This document shows positions 25,988 to 35,844 of a stretch of DNA of 64,000 nucleotides, piece by piece. The position numbers and the translations under genes are program-made. The notes below the pieces were generated by a model. It saw nothing but the letters and a program-made list of their open reading frames with translations, had not been told where the DNA came from and ran no database searches. The DNA is taken from contig NZ_JAGZMO010000007.1 in NCBI RefSeq assembly GCF_018364065.1, forward strand, positions 1-64,000, written 5' to 3'. How positions within the stretch are numbered: position 1 is the first letter of the stretch; each line of letters begins with the position of its first letter. The DNA is from Veillonella sp. (GTDB taxonomy: Bacteria; Bacillota; Negativicutes; Veillonellales; Veillonellaceae).

Positions 25988-27166
25988 TCAATGTACCTGA
26001 TCATCGTCCAAGTCAGGTTCAGTGGTGATCATTTCGTAATTATATTTTTCATACAACGAGAAGGCGAGGCGCAAGATCATGAAGTCTTCGTAGCGTCTCA
26101 TGTCATAGCCTGTGAGGCGTTTCAGTTTCTGCAACTGGTATTGCAAGGTATTTTTGTGAATAAACAGAGCCCCTGCAATGGCCACGATGGACCCGTTATG
26201 TTCGCCAAACAATTCCAAAATATGATGGAATTCCTGAATTTCCTTCTTGGATAAGTTTTGAAGTACTTTATGACAGAACAATTCCTGGCGATAGGTATTT
26301 TCTGTATTAAACAGCAATTCAATCGTCAAATCGTCATAGTGAATGATCGTACTTTCAGTCTGGTCTTCACCACTTTGACTATTTTCCAGCACCAACAAGG
26401 CGTCTTTATAGGACTTTTTAAAATTACGATGTACTTTGCTGCCTACGGCGACGGTAACAAATACATCATGCTGTGCCGCAATATTAAGGCAGTCTTCTAA
26501 ACAGCCGTTAATAAGGCTTTCGATTTTACTCTTATAAAGAATAACAAACTGTTGCTCATGTTCCATCCAAATCACTGATTTTCTAAGACTTTGAGCGGCC
26601 AGCGTTTCAAACTTCATTTCCAAATGGCGGCGCAAGTCTTTAAAGAAAGCAAAGTAATTCCCTGTAGGACGGATGGAAACAATGCGCTTGTAATCATCTT
26701 CAGAACGCCAGTTTTCCAGCGTATTTTCTTCCCAACGTTCCTTAAAGTTTTCCGGATAGAAAATCAAGTCTTCCAAGAGCATGCGGCTGCGGTCCACTTC
26801 ACGTTGGCGCAACGCACTGACTTCATCTTCCAGAACCAGAATTTCCGTCATTTTACGCAAAATGTTACCGTAAATAGTTACCTGTTGCGGATCACCTGTA
26901 ATGCCGATAACCGCAATCATTTCACCATTTACATGGACCGGCACATTGATGCCCGGCCGGGTGCCTTCATAGGAGTCTTCCGGAGATACTATGAGCATCT
27001 GATTCTTTTCGACAACCGTCTTAGCCCCTGCATGGAAAGTCCCAACACGCTTAGGGTCCGTGCTGGCAATAATGACACAGTCCGTGTCAATAAAGTTAAT
27101 GTCCTGTTTTATAATAGACTTCATACTTTCAACTATATTTTGCGCTAATTGAATCGATACTTTCAT
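25988..27166 (-). CDS. cdaR: CdaR-family sugar-diacid regulator
   Basis: 392 residues. The N-terminal ~130 residues form the putative sugar-diacid recognition domain (LAQNIVESMK, TDPKRVGTFHAGA, PGINVPVHVNGE). The middle is a GGDEF-like PucR linker. The C-terminus is the PucR/CdaR helix-turn-helix (VAIAGALFIHKNTLQYQLQKL, split here by its Ala-Leu core, about 325-345). E. coli CdaR activates gar/gud genes in response to glucarate, galactarate or glycerate. Its place at the edge of the hexarate locus, divergent from the LarA-like gene, supports the same role. The ATG at 27166 follows AAGGAAG. Confidence 0.93.
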   Translation of the reverse strand: MKVSIQLAQNIVESMKSIIKQDINFIDTDCVIIASTDPKRVGTFHAGAKTVVEKNQMLIVSPEDSYEGTRPGINVPVHVNGEMIAVIGITGDPQQVTIYGNILRKMTEILVLEDEVSALRQREVDRSRMLLEDLIFYPENFKERWEENTLENWRSEDDYKRIVSIRPTGNYFAFFKDLRRHLEMKFETLAAQSLRKSVIWMEHEQQFVILYKSKIESLINGCLEDCLNIAAQHDVFVTVAVGSKVHRNFKKSYKDALLVLENSQSGEDQTESTIIHYDDLTIELLFNTENTYRQELFCHKVLQNLSKKEIQEFHHILELFGEHNGSIVAIAGALFIHKNTLQYQLQKLKRLTGYDMRRYEDFMILRLAFSLYEKYNYEMITTEPDLDDDQVH

Positions 27167-27283
27167 GAGTAACTTCCTTTCCCACTTCAGGTCAAGTGTA
27201 ACGTGGATTTCTCCTTAATTATAGACTAGGACACAAAGAAATACAAATCTGTATCCGTATTTAATGTATTTTATTTAGTATAT

Positions 27284-27296
27284 AGACTATAAGTCT
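27284..27296. promoter_or_regulatory. Palindrome between cdaR and the LarA-like gene
   Basis: AGACT-ATA-AGTCT, a perfect 5-bp dyad in the divergent promoter region. It is a candidate operator, possibly for CdaR; there is no direct evidence. Confidence 0.35.
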
Positions 27297-27401
27297 GTAA
27301 GAAATAGTCAAAATTCTTAGTCCTTGTAAAATAGCCCCTATATTGCGCCAGTGGTATAGTTATATTGAGTTATTGTAATTCATCAGAAAGGACTTGATTA
27401 T

Positions 27402-28709
27402 ATGAACCTGGGACGTACGTCTATCATTTCCGACTTATTGAAAGACATAAAAATTCCACGCATGTTCTATGCAAAACAAACATTTCCTCGTCCTCTAATC
27501 GCCAAGGAAGATATTCCGAAGGTCGTCTTCGAGGAACTGAGCAAGCCGAATATTGCGCCCCTCATCAAAGAAGGTGCCAACCTGGCCATTACAGCCGGCA
27601 GCCGTGGCATTGCCAACGTAGATATTATTACGAAAGCCATTGTAGATTATTGTAAATCCCGCGGCGCCAAACCATTCATCGTACCCGCTATGGGCAGTCA
27701 CGGCGGCGCTACCGCCGAAGGTCAGGTAGAACTCTTGGCCGGCTACAACATTACGGACGCCACTATGGGTTGCCCGATCCGTTCCTCCATGGAAACCGTT
27801 TTACTGGGCTACTCCGAATTCAACCGCCCTGTATATCTGGACAAGATTGCCTACGAATCGGACGGTATCATCGTATCGTGCCGCTTGAAAATGCACAACG
27901 CCTTCCGCGGACCTTATGAAAGCGGTCCTTGTAAAATGATGGTAGTCGGTCTGGGTAAACAGATGGGCGCCGAAAGCGTTCATGCGGACGGCATGGACCG
28001 CATCGCGCAGAATCTTCCGGCCAATGCTAAAGTGATTTTAGAGAAAGCACCGATTCTGCTAGCCATTCCTTGTATGGAAAATGCTTACGATGAAACTTGT
28101 AAAATTGAAGCCATTCACCACGACGATATTCTTACGCGCGAACCGGAGCTTCTAAAATATGCTGCCGGCAATATGCCAAAAATCCTCGTCAACGAAGGTG
28201 ATGTGCTCATCGTCGATATGATTGGCAAGAACTTCAGTGGCACCGGCGTGGATCCTAACATTACAGGTACCTTCTCCACCCCTTATGCAACAGGCGGCGT
28301 AAAAGTACAGCGCACCTGCATGCTCGATTTAACACCGCAGTCTCACGGCAACGGTCTCGGCATCGGCTTGGCCGACATTATTACGAAACGCCTCTTCGAT
28401 AAACTGGATCTGGACGCCATGTATCCGAACTGCTTAACGAGCACCGTACTGCGCTCCGCTGTGATTCCAATTATCTTGCGCACCGACAAGGAAACTATTC
28501 AGGGCTGCATCCGCACCTTGAACAAAGTGGACAAGGAACATGCGCGCGTTATCCGCATTCCGAACAGCCTTCACATCGGCAAGATTATGTTATCCGAAGC
28601 GTACTACGAAGACGTTAAAAACGGTCGTTACGAACATCTGGAAGCATTGAGCGAACCAATGGAACTGACCTTCAACGAAGATGGCGAATTGACCACACCG
28701 TTAGAGTAA
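27402..28709 (+). CDS. LarA-like protein (lactate racemase N-terminal domain family)
   Basis: 435 residues. The core resembles the LarA/DUF2088 superfamily: ITAGSRGIANVD (nucleotide-like loop, about 65-76), IVPAMGSHGGATAEGQ (about 97-112), CRLKMHNAFRG and ESGPCKMMVVGLGKQ. Characterised relatives are nickel-pincer-cofactor isomerases acting on 2-hydroxy acids. No cofactor biosynthesis genes (larB, larC, larE) are in the window. Divergence from cdaR and position in a hexarate locus suggest epimerisation of a sugar acid or 2-hydroxy-acid intermediate; this is inference. The ATG at 27402 follows AAAGGA. It is the only plus-strand gene of the locus and has two terminators after it. Confidence 0.75.
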   Translation: MNLGRTSIISDLLKDIKIPRMFYAKQTFPRPLIAKEDIPKVVFEELSKPNIAPLIKEGANLAITAGSRGIANVDIITKAIVDYCKSRGAKPFIVPAMGSHGGATAEGQVELLAGYNITDATMGCPIRSSMETVLLGYSEFNRPVYLDKIAYESDGIIVSCRLKMHNAFRGPYESGPCKMMVVGLGKQMGAESVHADGMDRIAQNLPANAKVILEKAPILLAIPCMENAYDETCKIEAIHHDDILTREPELLKYAAGNMPKILVNEGDVLIVDMIGKNFSGTGVDPNITGTFSTPYATGGVKVQRTCMLDLTPQSHGNGLGIGLADIITKRLFDKLDLDAMYPNCLTSTVLRSAVIPIILRTDKETIQGCIRTLNKVDKEHARVIRIPNSLHIGKIMLSEAYYEDVKNGRYEHLEALSEPMELTFNEDGELTTPLE

Positions 28710-28745
28710 AGTCGTCCGTAACGTTCCAATTAAATCAACTATATG

Positions 28746-28779
28746 AGCAGGAGCTCCTCGGGGCACCTGCCTTTTTATT
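28746..28779 (+). terminator. Terminator of the LarA-like gene
   Basis: A GCAGG/CCTGC stem with an inner GC-rich stretch, followed by CTTTTTATTT on the plus strand. Confidence 0.7.
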
Positions 28780-28798
28780 TCCAGTTACAAGCCCCTAA

Positions 28799-28838
28799 AA
28801 AAAGAAATCCCTAGTTGTTACTAAGGATTTCTTTTTTG
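28799..28838. terminator. Second terminator, bidirectional
   Basis: A stem of ten pairs (28801-28810 with 28825-28834) flanked by an A-run on the left and T6 on the right. It can stop transcripts in both directions, here the LarA-like gene and possibly transcripts from garK. Confidence 0.8.
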
Positions 28839-29143
28839 CACTTATTATTATAGAGGTTATATCTCATGTATTGCACTTGGTGTATCCCGTAATAGATGCC
28901 ATCTTAGCGACTCACTGAGCCGTGTATAGGTATTACTCCGTAATTCACTTTCCATGACTTGCAGGATTTAGTTAAAGATTCGTTTCAGGTAATTTGTAGG
29001 TAAGTTTAGGATTTGAGTAGGTTTTAGTTAACAAATGATTCTATTAACAATGGTTTCATTAACAAATCGAGTTTACGAGGTTCGTACGATGTACGATGCA
29101 TCTCGTGTTCGTGTATAAGATATAATCTGATATAATCCGTTAA
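28839..29143. other. Intergenic region downstream of garK
   Basis: About 300 bases between the convergent LarA-like and garK genes. It contains several loose TTAGTTAAC/TTAACAAAT copies (29000-29070) and no gene or clear hairpin. Confidence 0.5.
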
Positions 29144-30286
29144 TTAAGCTAAGGCAGCTAATTTCATGATACGGCCGATGGAGCGACCTGCGCCCTGAGC
29201 CAACGGAATTACTTCTTTCATAGCATAGTCCAACTGCATTGGCTCATTGACGATATCCAATACAAGGGAAATACCTTTTTCATATACGGTTTCTGTGCCT
29301 AAGGCCACACCGCCCACAACAGCGATAACCGGAATTTCATATTTCTGAGCAGCCAGGGCCACACCGATAGGTGCTTTTCCGAACGCCGTCTGGTTGTCCA
29401 TGCGACCTTCGCCGGTAATGACGAGGGATGCGCCTTTAATATTTTCTTCCATGCGGATTAATTCCATAACCGCATCAATACCGCTTTTCTTATGAGCTTT
29501 TGCGAACGCCATCATACCGGCGCCTAAGCCGCCTGCCGCACCTGCACCCGGTACATCGAGTACATCGACGCCCAAGTCGCGAAGCAGACAATCCGCATAA
29601 TGATGCAAATAAGAATCCAGTTGTGCTTTCATATCTTCATCGGCACCTTTTTGGCCGCCGAAGATGTAGGAAGCACCGTTAGGTCCGCAAAGCGGGTTAT
29701 TTACGTCACACAAAATAGTAAATTTCACTTTGCCGATACGAGGGTCCATTTGGGATACGTCGATTTTATCCAATTGTCCCAATGATTCCGCTGCAGGAGG
29801 TAATTCCTTGCCGTCTTTGTCGAGGAACTTCACGCCCCATGCACAGGCAAGGCCCATACCGCCGTCATTGGTGGCACTGCCGCCAATACCCATATAGATT
29901 TCGCGGGCCCCTTTATCGATGGCATCCAGTACAAGCTGGCCTGTACCGTAAGTGGATGCTTTTAAAGGATTCAATTTTTCTTTCGGCACCAAGGTGATCC
30001 CTGATGCTGCCGACATTTCAAGGATGGCTATATCGCCATCAATCATACCATACTTTGCATCGACTTCATCCCCTAGAGGGCCTGACACTTTCGATGTATG
30101 GTACACTCCGTCACGAGCAGTTACAATAGCATCCACAGTGCCTTCACCGCCATCCGCAATGGGAATGGTGGTGAATTCAACGTTCGGCACTACTGTGGAA
30201 ATACCCGTTTGTACGGCTGCGGCAATATCAACACTGGAAGCACTTCCCTTGAAGGAGTCAATGGCTAATACTACTTTCTTTTTCAT
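29144..30286 (-). CDS. garK: Glycerate kinase
   Basis: 380 residues of the GlxK/GarK type. The N-terminus KVVLAIDSFKGSASS and PIADGGEGTVDAI, the central GIGGSATNDGGMGL (about 135-148) and VITGEGRMDNQTAFGK are the family signatures. It phosphorylates D-glycerate to 2-phosphoglycerate (the usual product of this type), the last step that sends hexarate carbon to glycolysis. The ATG at 30286 follows AGGAG by nine bases. It is the last gene of the minus-strand run, 23 bases after the DapA-type lyase gene. Confidence 0.95.
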   Translation of the reverse strand: MKKKVVLAIDSFKGSASSVDIAAAVQTGISTVVPNVEFTTIPIADGGEGTVDAIVTARDGVYHTSKVSGPLGDEVDAKYGMIDGDIAILEMSAASGITLVPKEKLNPLKASTYGTGQLVLDAIDKGAREIYMGIGGSATNDGGMGLACAWGVKFLDKDGKELPPAAESLGQLDKIDVSQMDPRIGKVKFTILCDVNNPLCGPNGASYIFGGQKGADEDMKAQLDSYLHHYADCLLRDLGVDVLDVPGAGAAGGLGAGMMAFAKAHKKSGIDAVMELIRMEENIKGASLVITGEGRMDNQTAFGKAPIGVALAAQKYEIPVIAVVGGVALGTETVYEKGISLVLDIVNEPMQLDYAMKEVIPLAQGAGRSIGRIMKLAALA

Positions 30287-30309
30287 TCACATCGTCTCCT
30301 GTACAAATT

Positions 30310-31221
30310 TTATTTTTTAGGTAAAATACCTGCATCAGTCAATTCTTTATCAAAGATGCTTACAACGGCTTCCGGAGATGGCAAGCTTGGACGAACAGAG
30401 TCGCCTACTTCAAGGCCAATCATGTTGCACATTACTTTAGTTGCAACCGGGAAGCTGGCTTTATCCTGGCTCAAGCGAATTGGGTTGATAAATTCCTGAG
30501 CTTCGCGAGCAGCCTGCATGTTGCCTGCTTCGAATTCTTTGAAAATGCGAACTGTTTCTTCAGGCATAACTTGTGCGATGGAGCAAACGCCGCCGTCAGC
30601 ACCTACGCAAAGGCTGGCATATACCAAAGTGTCTTTGCCGCCGAAGATTTTGAATGGTTTGAATTTCGTACGACGAAGGAATTCCTGTAACAAGGAAATA
30701 TCGCCGCTGGAGTCTTTCATACCAACGATGTTTTCGTTGTTGCGAGCTACAGTTTCAACTACATTTGGAGAAATGAAGTAACCTGTACGGCCCGGATTGT
30801 TGTAAAGAAGAACAGGGAAATCTTTGCTTACTGCTTTAGCGATTGTATCAAAGTGTAAAGTCAATTCCTGTTCAGTTAATTTTAAGAACATTGGCTGTAA
30901 AATGGAAATGCCGAATGCTTTATGACGTTCTGCCATTTTAGCCAAGCGTACGCAAGTTTTAGTACGGATAGCACCGATACCGAAGAGTACAGGTACACGG
31001 CCGTTTACGTATTCCAATACATGTTTCAAAGTAGATTCCATTTCTTCTTCGCTGAACATGTAGAATTCGCCATTACTGCCGAATAACAAGATGCCGCTTA
31101 CGCCGCCATTAATACAACGATCGATAATTTCATCCAATTTTGGAAGATCGATTTCTTCGTTTTTATCTACCGGTGTAATAATCGGTACCATTATACCTCT
31201 GATTTTATCTAAATTTTCCAT
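30310..31221 (-). CDS. DapA-superfamily lyase, probable keto-deoxy-glucarate aldolase
   Basis: 303 residues from the ATG at 31221, which has GAAGG seven bases upstream. Family motifs: IVPIITPVD-type start, GILLFGSNGEF (about 37-47), the conserved Tyr in LLYNNPGRTGY, and the Schiff-base Lys in IVGMKDSSGD. DapA relatives include aldolases (KDG aldolase, YagE) and 5-dehydro-4-deoxyglucarate dehydratase. Because tartronate-semialdehyde reductase and glycerate kinase are in the same run, cleavage of 5-keto-4-deoxyglucarate to pyruvate plus tartronate semialdehyde is the best-fitting reaction, replacing GarL. Decarboxylating dehydration to 2-oxoglutarate semialdehyde is the alternative, but no semialdehyde dehydrogenase is present. 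Confidence 0.82.
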   Translation of the reverse strand: MENLDKIRGIMVPIITPVDKNEEIDLPKLDEIIDRCINGGVSGILLFGSNGEFYMFSEEEMESTLKHVLEYVNGRVPVLFGIGAIRTKTCVRLAKMAERHKAFGISILQPMFLKLTEQELTLHFDTIAKAVSKDFPVLLYNNPGRTGYFISPNVVETVARNNENIVGMKDSSGDISLLQEFLRRTKFKPFKIFGGKDTLVYASLCVGADGGVCSIAQVMPEETVRIFKEFEAGNMQAAREAQEFINPIRLSQDKASFPVATKVMCNMIGLEVGDSVRPSLPSPEAVVSIFDKELTDAGILPKK

Positions 31222-31394
31222 GATTATACCTTCTTTTCTATTATTGCCCGGAGGCATCAAATATCCTTTCCGCAACCAGGCACACTTACCACCGCAGCTT
31301 TGTCTGACGGTTCCCTTAGATCATGCATGGTTGCGTAGGAGGATATATTCAATTCTTGCGGATTATGAATATTCGTTCGTCTATGAATTATGGA

Positions 31395-32717
31395 TTAGCG
31401 AACCATACAAGGTTTCTTAGGATCGAATTTCCAATCTTTAATGTAGTACTGCATGCCTTTTGCATCGTCGCGAGCGCCACAGTTGTTTTCTACATATAAT
31501 CTGTGAGCATCTTCAACGCGTTTCATATCAACTTCGATACCAAGACCGATGTCGGTAGGTTTTACATGAATTTTGCCGTCCACGATTTTGTGAGCGTTCT
31601 TAGTGAGGTCCTGACCATCCTGCCAGATCCAGTGGGAGTCGATAGCAGTGATTTCACCAGGCGCTGCAGCCGCTACGTTAGCAACCATAGCCAAGGAAAT
31701 GTCGAAATGGTTATTGGAATGGCAACCCCAAGTTAAGTTGAATTCATGGCACATTTGAGATACGCGCACAGAACCGGACATTGTCCAGAAATGAGGGTCA
31801 GCCAAAGGAATAGATACACTTTGTAAAATTACGGAGTGTTGCATTTGACGCCAATCAGTGGCAATCATGTTAGTTGCTGTTGGTAAGCCGGTACGACGGC
31901 GGAACTCAGCCATGATTTCACGACCGGAGAAACCGTTTTCAGCACCGCATGGATCTTCGCAGTATGCCAAGATACCATGTTTATCTTTACAAAGTTCAAC
32001 AGCTTCTTCTAAAGACCATGCACCGTTAGGATCAAGCGTAATGCGTGCATCAGGGAACTCTTCGTGAAGCGCTACGATAGCTTTCATTTCTTCTGCACCG
32101 GAGAATACGCCGCCTTTTAATTTGAAATCTTTGAAACCGTAGCGTTTTTGAGCTGCTTTAGCAAGTGCTACAACTGCTTCAGGAGTAACTGCTTCTTTAC
32201 GACGAATACGGCCCCAGTCATCGCTGTTGTCGTCGTTGTCGATATAAGGCATATCAGTTAAATCTTTGTTGCCTACATAGAACAAGTAACCAAGCATAGT
32301 TACATATTCACGTTGTTGGCCATTGCCAAGTAATGCAGCTACAGGCACTTTAAATTCTTTACCCAATAAATCGAGGTAGCAGGATTCGATAGCTGTTACA
32401 GCATGTACTGTAGTGCGAAGGTCGAATGTCTGCAAGCCGCGGCCGCCTTTATCGCGGTCAGCGAATTCATGCTGAATGCGGGACAATACGTTTTTGTATT
32501 CGCCCAATGTGCTGCCTACTACGAATTTTTTAGCTTCTTCCAAAGTGTCGGTGATTTTTTTACCGCCCGGTACTTCGCCAACACCGATTTCATCTTTATC
32601 AGATGTAAGTACTACGATATTTCTTGTAAAAAATGCTCCATGAGCACCACTTAAGTTTAACAACATGCTGTCGTAACCTGCGACAGGATATACATCCATT
32701 TTTACAATCTTAGTCAT
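31395..32717 (-). CDS. gudD: Glucarate dehydratase, copy 1
   Basis: 440 residues, enolase superfamily. The ATG at 32717 follows AAGGGA; an earlier in-frame start lacks a site. It has KLKGG with the KxK acid/base lysines, metal ligands in LDPNGAWS and [19 protein letters not shown], and the catalytic His in CHSNNHFD with the following [11 protein letters not shown]. It dehydrates D-glucarate (and L-idarate) to 5-keto-4-deoxyglucarate. It is about the same length as the second copy at 34433 and closely similar. It has a long separate leader with palindromes, so it starts its own transcript with the DapA-type lyase and garK. Confidence 0.93.
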   Translation of the reverse strand: MTKIVKMDVYPVAGYDSMLLNLSGAHGAFFTRNIVVLTSDKDEIGVGEVPGGKKITDTLEEAKKFVVGSTLGEYKNVLSRIQHEFADRDKGGRGLQTFDLRTTVHAVTAIESCYLDLLGKEFKVPVAALLGNGQQREYVTMLGYLFYVGNKDLTDMPYIDNDDNSDDWGRIRRKEAVTPEAVVALAKAAQKRYGFKDFKLKGGVFSGAEEMKAIVALHEEFPDARITLDPNGAWSLEEAVELCKDKHGILAYCEDPCGAENGFSGREIMAEFRRRTGLPTATNMIATDWRQMQHSVILQSVSIPLADPHFWTMSGSVRVSQMCHEFNLTWGCHSNNHFDISLAMVANVAAAAPGEITAIDSHWIWQDGQDLTKNAHKIVDGKIHVKPTDIGLGIEVDMKRVEDAHRLYVENNCGARDDAKGMQYYIKDWKFDPKKPCMVR

Positions 32718-33121
32718 AGTTATTTCCCTTCTGTACAATTACGTGTACATCTTAAAGAATGAAGTTGTATTAAGACTGCTCCTCCGGCAGTCTTTCGATT
32801 GTTGACGCATCCCGGTGACTTAGTTAACAGGTTGTCACCGGTGCATCAACAGTACTACGAGTTGACCTATGACTTTATTATATACTTCCTATGTCCTAGG
32901 TGATACATTCACCAATACAAAAAACTGATGATTGGTATACCAAAGACTGTTACCTGTAACAATAAATTATCTAATTAACTCCGATTAAAACTAAAATCTT
33001 CGTTCTACCCTAGTTCTATAGCATAATTACGTGCAACAAAAAGTAATCACTCCCCCAATTAATCATGTTAACACGTCCCTCTTCATTACAGCAACCGAAG
33101 ATGGCTTTCATCGTTACAGAC
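32718..33121 (-). promoter_or_regulatory. Leader and control region of gudD copy 1
   Basis: Contains, in the direction of minus-strand transcription: TGTTAC-CT-GTAACA (32948-32961); TTGGTATACCAA (32932-32943), identical to the core of ExuR/UxuR-type GntR operators; GGTGA-N5-TCACC (32899-32913) at the -35 position; and TATAAT (32877-32882). Two transcribed hairpins follow: a long imperfect stem (32834-32850 with 32801-32819) and an 8-bp stem (32772-32779 with 32787-32794) just before the ribosome binding site. No consensus -35 is present, as expected for an activated promoter. Confidence 0.6.
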
Positions 33122-33156
33122 AAAAAAGCAAGCCCCCCGCCGAGGCGGAGGGCTTA
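33121..33156 (-). terminator. Terminator of garR
   Basis: A GC-rich stem (AAGCCC-CCGCC against GGCGG-GGGCTT, one bulge) followed on the minus strand by GCTTTTTTG. It ends the garP-garD-gudD-garR part of the locus. Confidence 0.85.
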
Positions 33157-33287
33157 CTTCTAAAGGGATACATGTTTGGACTGAATACAGCCATATAACA
33201 AATGCTTGCGCATTCGCACACAATTTTGCAAATACTATTTACACTCTAACGATTAAATATTATTTACGTGATACAGAACAAATCGGA

Positions 33288-34172
33288 TTATTTGTCCAAA
33301 GTAGTGTTGTTCATTTTTTCGAAGTAATGAAGAAGTTTGGAGTGATCGCGGTCACCGAAACCGTCGTTCTTAACAGCTTGCATCATTTCCATAACTTGTG
33401 CACAGAATGGAACTGCAGTGTGTAAGGAATGAGCTGCATCAAGAGCGTTCTGTAAGTCTTTGATGTGAAGGTCGATACGGAAACCAGGGTTGAAGTTGCG
33501 ATCAAGCATCATTGGAGCTTTAGCGTTCATAACATTGCTGCCTGCCAAGCCGCCTTTGATAGCTTCGAATACTAATGCAGGATCAACATTGGCGTTTTTA
33601 GCAAGAACGAAAGCTTCGCTTACTGCGGCAATGTTAACTGCTACGATGATCTGGTTGGATAATTTAGTTACGTTACCGGCACCAACATCACCAACACGTA
33701 CTACGGAACCGGCCATAGCTTTTAACAAATCATAGAATTTGTCGAAAGTTTCTTGTTTGCCGCCAACCATTACGGAAATAGTACCGGCAATAGCGCCAGG
33801 TTCGCCACCGGATACAGGAGCATCCATGAATTCTACGCCTTGTTCAGCTAATTGTTTAGCAAAACGTTGGCTTTCTACAGGGTTGATGGAGCTCATGTCG
33901 ATTACAGTTGCGCCTTTTTTAAGACCTTCAGCAGCACCATTTTCGCCGAACAATACTTCGTCAACTTGTGGGGAGTTTGGAACCATAGTGATAAGAACGT
34001 CAACTTGTTCGCCTACTTCTTTAGCAGTAGCTGCGCCTTTAGCACCAAGAGCTTCCATTTCTTTAATAGTTTCTACATTCAATGTATTTACTACAACGTC
34101 ATAACCTTTTTTCAATAAGTTGGCACACATTGGTTTACCCATGATGCCTAATCCGATAAAACCGACTTTCAT
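33288..34172 (-). CDS. garR: Tartronate-semialdehyde reductase
   Basis: 294 residues of the beta-hydroxyacid dehydrogenase family. NAD-binding GLGIMGKPM (7-15), substrate-binding DAPVSGGEPGA (117-127), and the catalytic Lys170 in GNVTKLSNQ. It reduces 2-hydroxy-3-oxopropionate to D-glycerate, the substrate of garK. The ATG at 34172 follows AAAGGGTG by seven bases. It has its own possible promoter (TATAAT on the minus strand near 34250) with a TGTTAC/GTAACA dyad (34260-34265, 34288-34293) upstream. Confidence 0.93.
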   Translation of the reverse strand: MKVGFIGLGIMGKPMCANLLKKGYDVVVNTLNVETIKEMEALGAKGAATAKEVGEQVDVLITMVPNSPQVDEVLFGENGAAEGLKKGATVIDMSSINPVESQRFAKQLAEQGVEFMDAPVSGGEPGAIAGTISVMVGGKQETFDKFYDLLKAMAGSVVRVGDVGAGNVTKLSNQIIVAVNIAAVSEAFVLAKNANVDPALVFEAIKGGLAGSNVMNAKAPMMLDRNFNPGFRIDLHIKDLQNALDAAHSLHTAVPFCAQVMEMMQAVKNDGFGDRDHSKLLHYFEKMNNTTLDK

Positions 34173-34432
34173 TGAATAACACCCTTTCTTCTTACAGAAC
34201 TTAATATTTGTGTTTAAGATTATCTAAGTCTAACAATCTAATATAGTTATATTATAATGTGTTACAGTCATCCTTGCTATGTTCTCCGTAACATATTACA
34301 ACCTCTTTCAGCGGTCAAAGCCTATGATATGAGGAATAAATTATGAATTAGAGAACTAATTTCGAGCTAATCAGAGACCAATATCTCAATTCTAACTGAC
34401 CAATGAGATGTTAATAACAACCTACGTATAAA

Positions 34433-35773
34433 TTAGCGTACTAAGCAAGGTTTCTTGGAATCAAATTTCCAATCTTTGATTAAGTATTGCATCGCAATGC
34501 TGTCATCGCGGTCATGGCTCTTCATGGATTTATACAATTCATTAGCTTTCATGACTTTATCCATGTCAACTTCGAAGCCTAAACCAGGTTTGTCCGGAAT
34601 CTGGATGAAACCGTTTTCAATCTTGTAAGGTGCTTTCGTAAGTTCCTGACCGTCCTGCCAAATCCAGTGCGTATCGATTGGCGTAATATTGCCGGGAGCC
34701 GCAGCCGCACATTGTGCGAAGATAGCCAAGGAAATGTCGAAATGGTTATTGGAGTGAGAACCCCAAGTTAAGCCCCAATCGTTCAACACTTGCGCAATGC
34801 GAACGGAACCGTTCATCGTCCAGAAATGAGGATCCGCCAATACAATATCTACAGCGCGTAAGGATACGGCATGATAGAATTGACGCCAGTCGGTGGCAAT
34901 CATGTTAGTTGCTACGCGATGCTGTGTGGCATTTTTGTATTCGCACATAATTTCACGGCTGGAAAAACCTTTTTCAGGACCGCATGGATCTTCCGCATAG
35001 GTAAGGATGCCATGTAAATCTTCAGTCAATTCGATGGCTTCCTTCAAGGACCAGGCCCCGTTAGGGTCAATGTTGATGCGAGCTTCAGGGAAGGCTTTCT
35101 TCAATGCCTTGATGGCTTTGATTTCTTCTTTCCCTTCAAGAACACCGCCTTTTAGTTTAAAGTTGGTGAAACCGTATTTATCCTGCAATGCTTTCGCCTG
35201 AGCCACGATAGCTTCCGGTGTGAGCATTTCCTGACGGCGCATGCGGAACCAAGGATCAGTGCTGTCAGATTCATCCAAATAAGGTAAATCTGTTTTGTTC
35301 TTATCTGATACATAGAACAGGTAACCTAATACAGGTACGCTGTCGCGCTGTTTGCCATCGCCTAAAAGTTCGCAAACAGGAAGGTCCATATACTGACCTA
35401 AGAGGTCGAGCATGGCACATTCCACAGCCCCTTCGGAGCGTACAACGAACTTCAAGTTTTTCAAGTCCAGTCCTTGCAAACCTTCGCCGTCATTGCCGCC
35501 GGCCTGCCAGGCACCGCGACGCATAGACTCAACAACGCTACGGTAACGGCCGATTTCCTGACCCACTACTAATGGTTTGCAGCTTTCAAGACTTTTAGCA
35601 ATGTCTTCGCCGCCGTGAGTTTCCCCTACACCGATGTGACCCAATTCATCTTTTAAAATAATCAGGTTACGTGTGAAATGCGGTGCATGGGCGCCACTCA
35701 ATGTCATGGCCATGCTGTCATAACCGGCCACAGGAATTACAGTCATCTCAACTACTTTTGGTGTCTTACTCAT
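34433..35773 (-). CDS. gudD: Glucarate dehydratase, copy 2
   Basis: 446 residues, paralogous to copy 1. The same catalytic set is present: [41 protein letters not shown] and [11 protein letters not shown]. Both copies therefore look active, unlike the GudD/GudX pair of E. coli, in which GudX is weak. Different promoters for the two copies suggest different expression, or preference for glucarate versus idarate; that is inference. The ATG at 35773 follows AAAGGA by seven bases. A hairpin separates it from the upstream garD. Confidence 0.92.
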   Translation of the reverse strand: MSKTPKVVEMTVIPVAGYDSMAMTLSGAHAPHFTRNLIILKDELGHIGVGETHGGEDIAKSLESCKPLVVGQEIGRYRSVVESMRRGAWQAGGNDGEGLQGLDLKNLKFVVRSEGAVECAMLDLLGQYMDLPVCELLGDGKQRDSVPVLGYLFYVSDKNKTDLPYLDESDSTDPWFRMRRQEMLTPEAIVAQAKALQDKYGFTNFKLKGGVLEGKEEIKAIKALKKAFPEARINIDPNGAWSLKEAIELTEDLHGILTYAEDPCGPEKGFSSREIMCEYKNATQHRVATNMIATDWRQFYHAVSLRAVDIVLADPHFWTMNGSVRIAQVLNDWGLTWGSHSNNHFDISLAIFAQCAAAAPGNITPIDTHWIWQDGQELTKAPYKIENGFIQIPDKPGLGFEVDMDKVMKANELYKSMKSHDRDDSIAMQYLIKDWKFDSKKPCLVR

Positions 35774-35844
35774 ATGTGTGTCCTTTCATATGCGTATGCA
35801 TAATTTAACTTAGGATCGATACATTGACATACAAAATTATCTAA

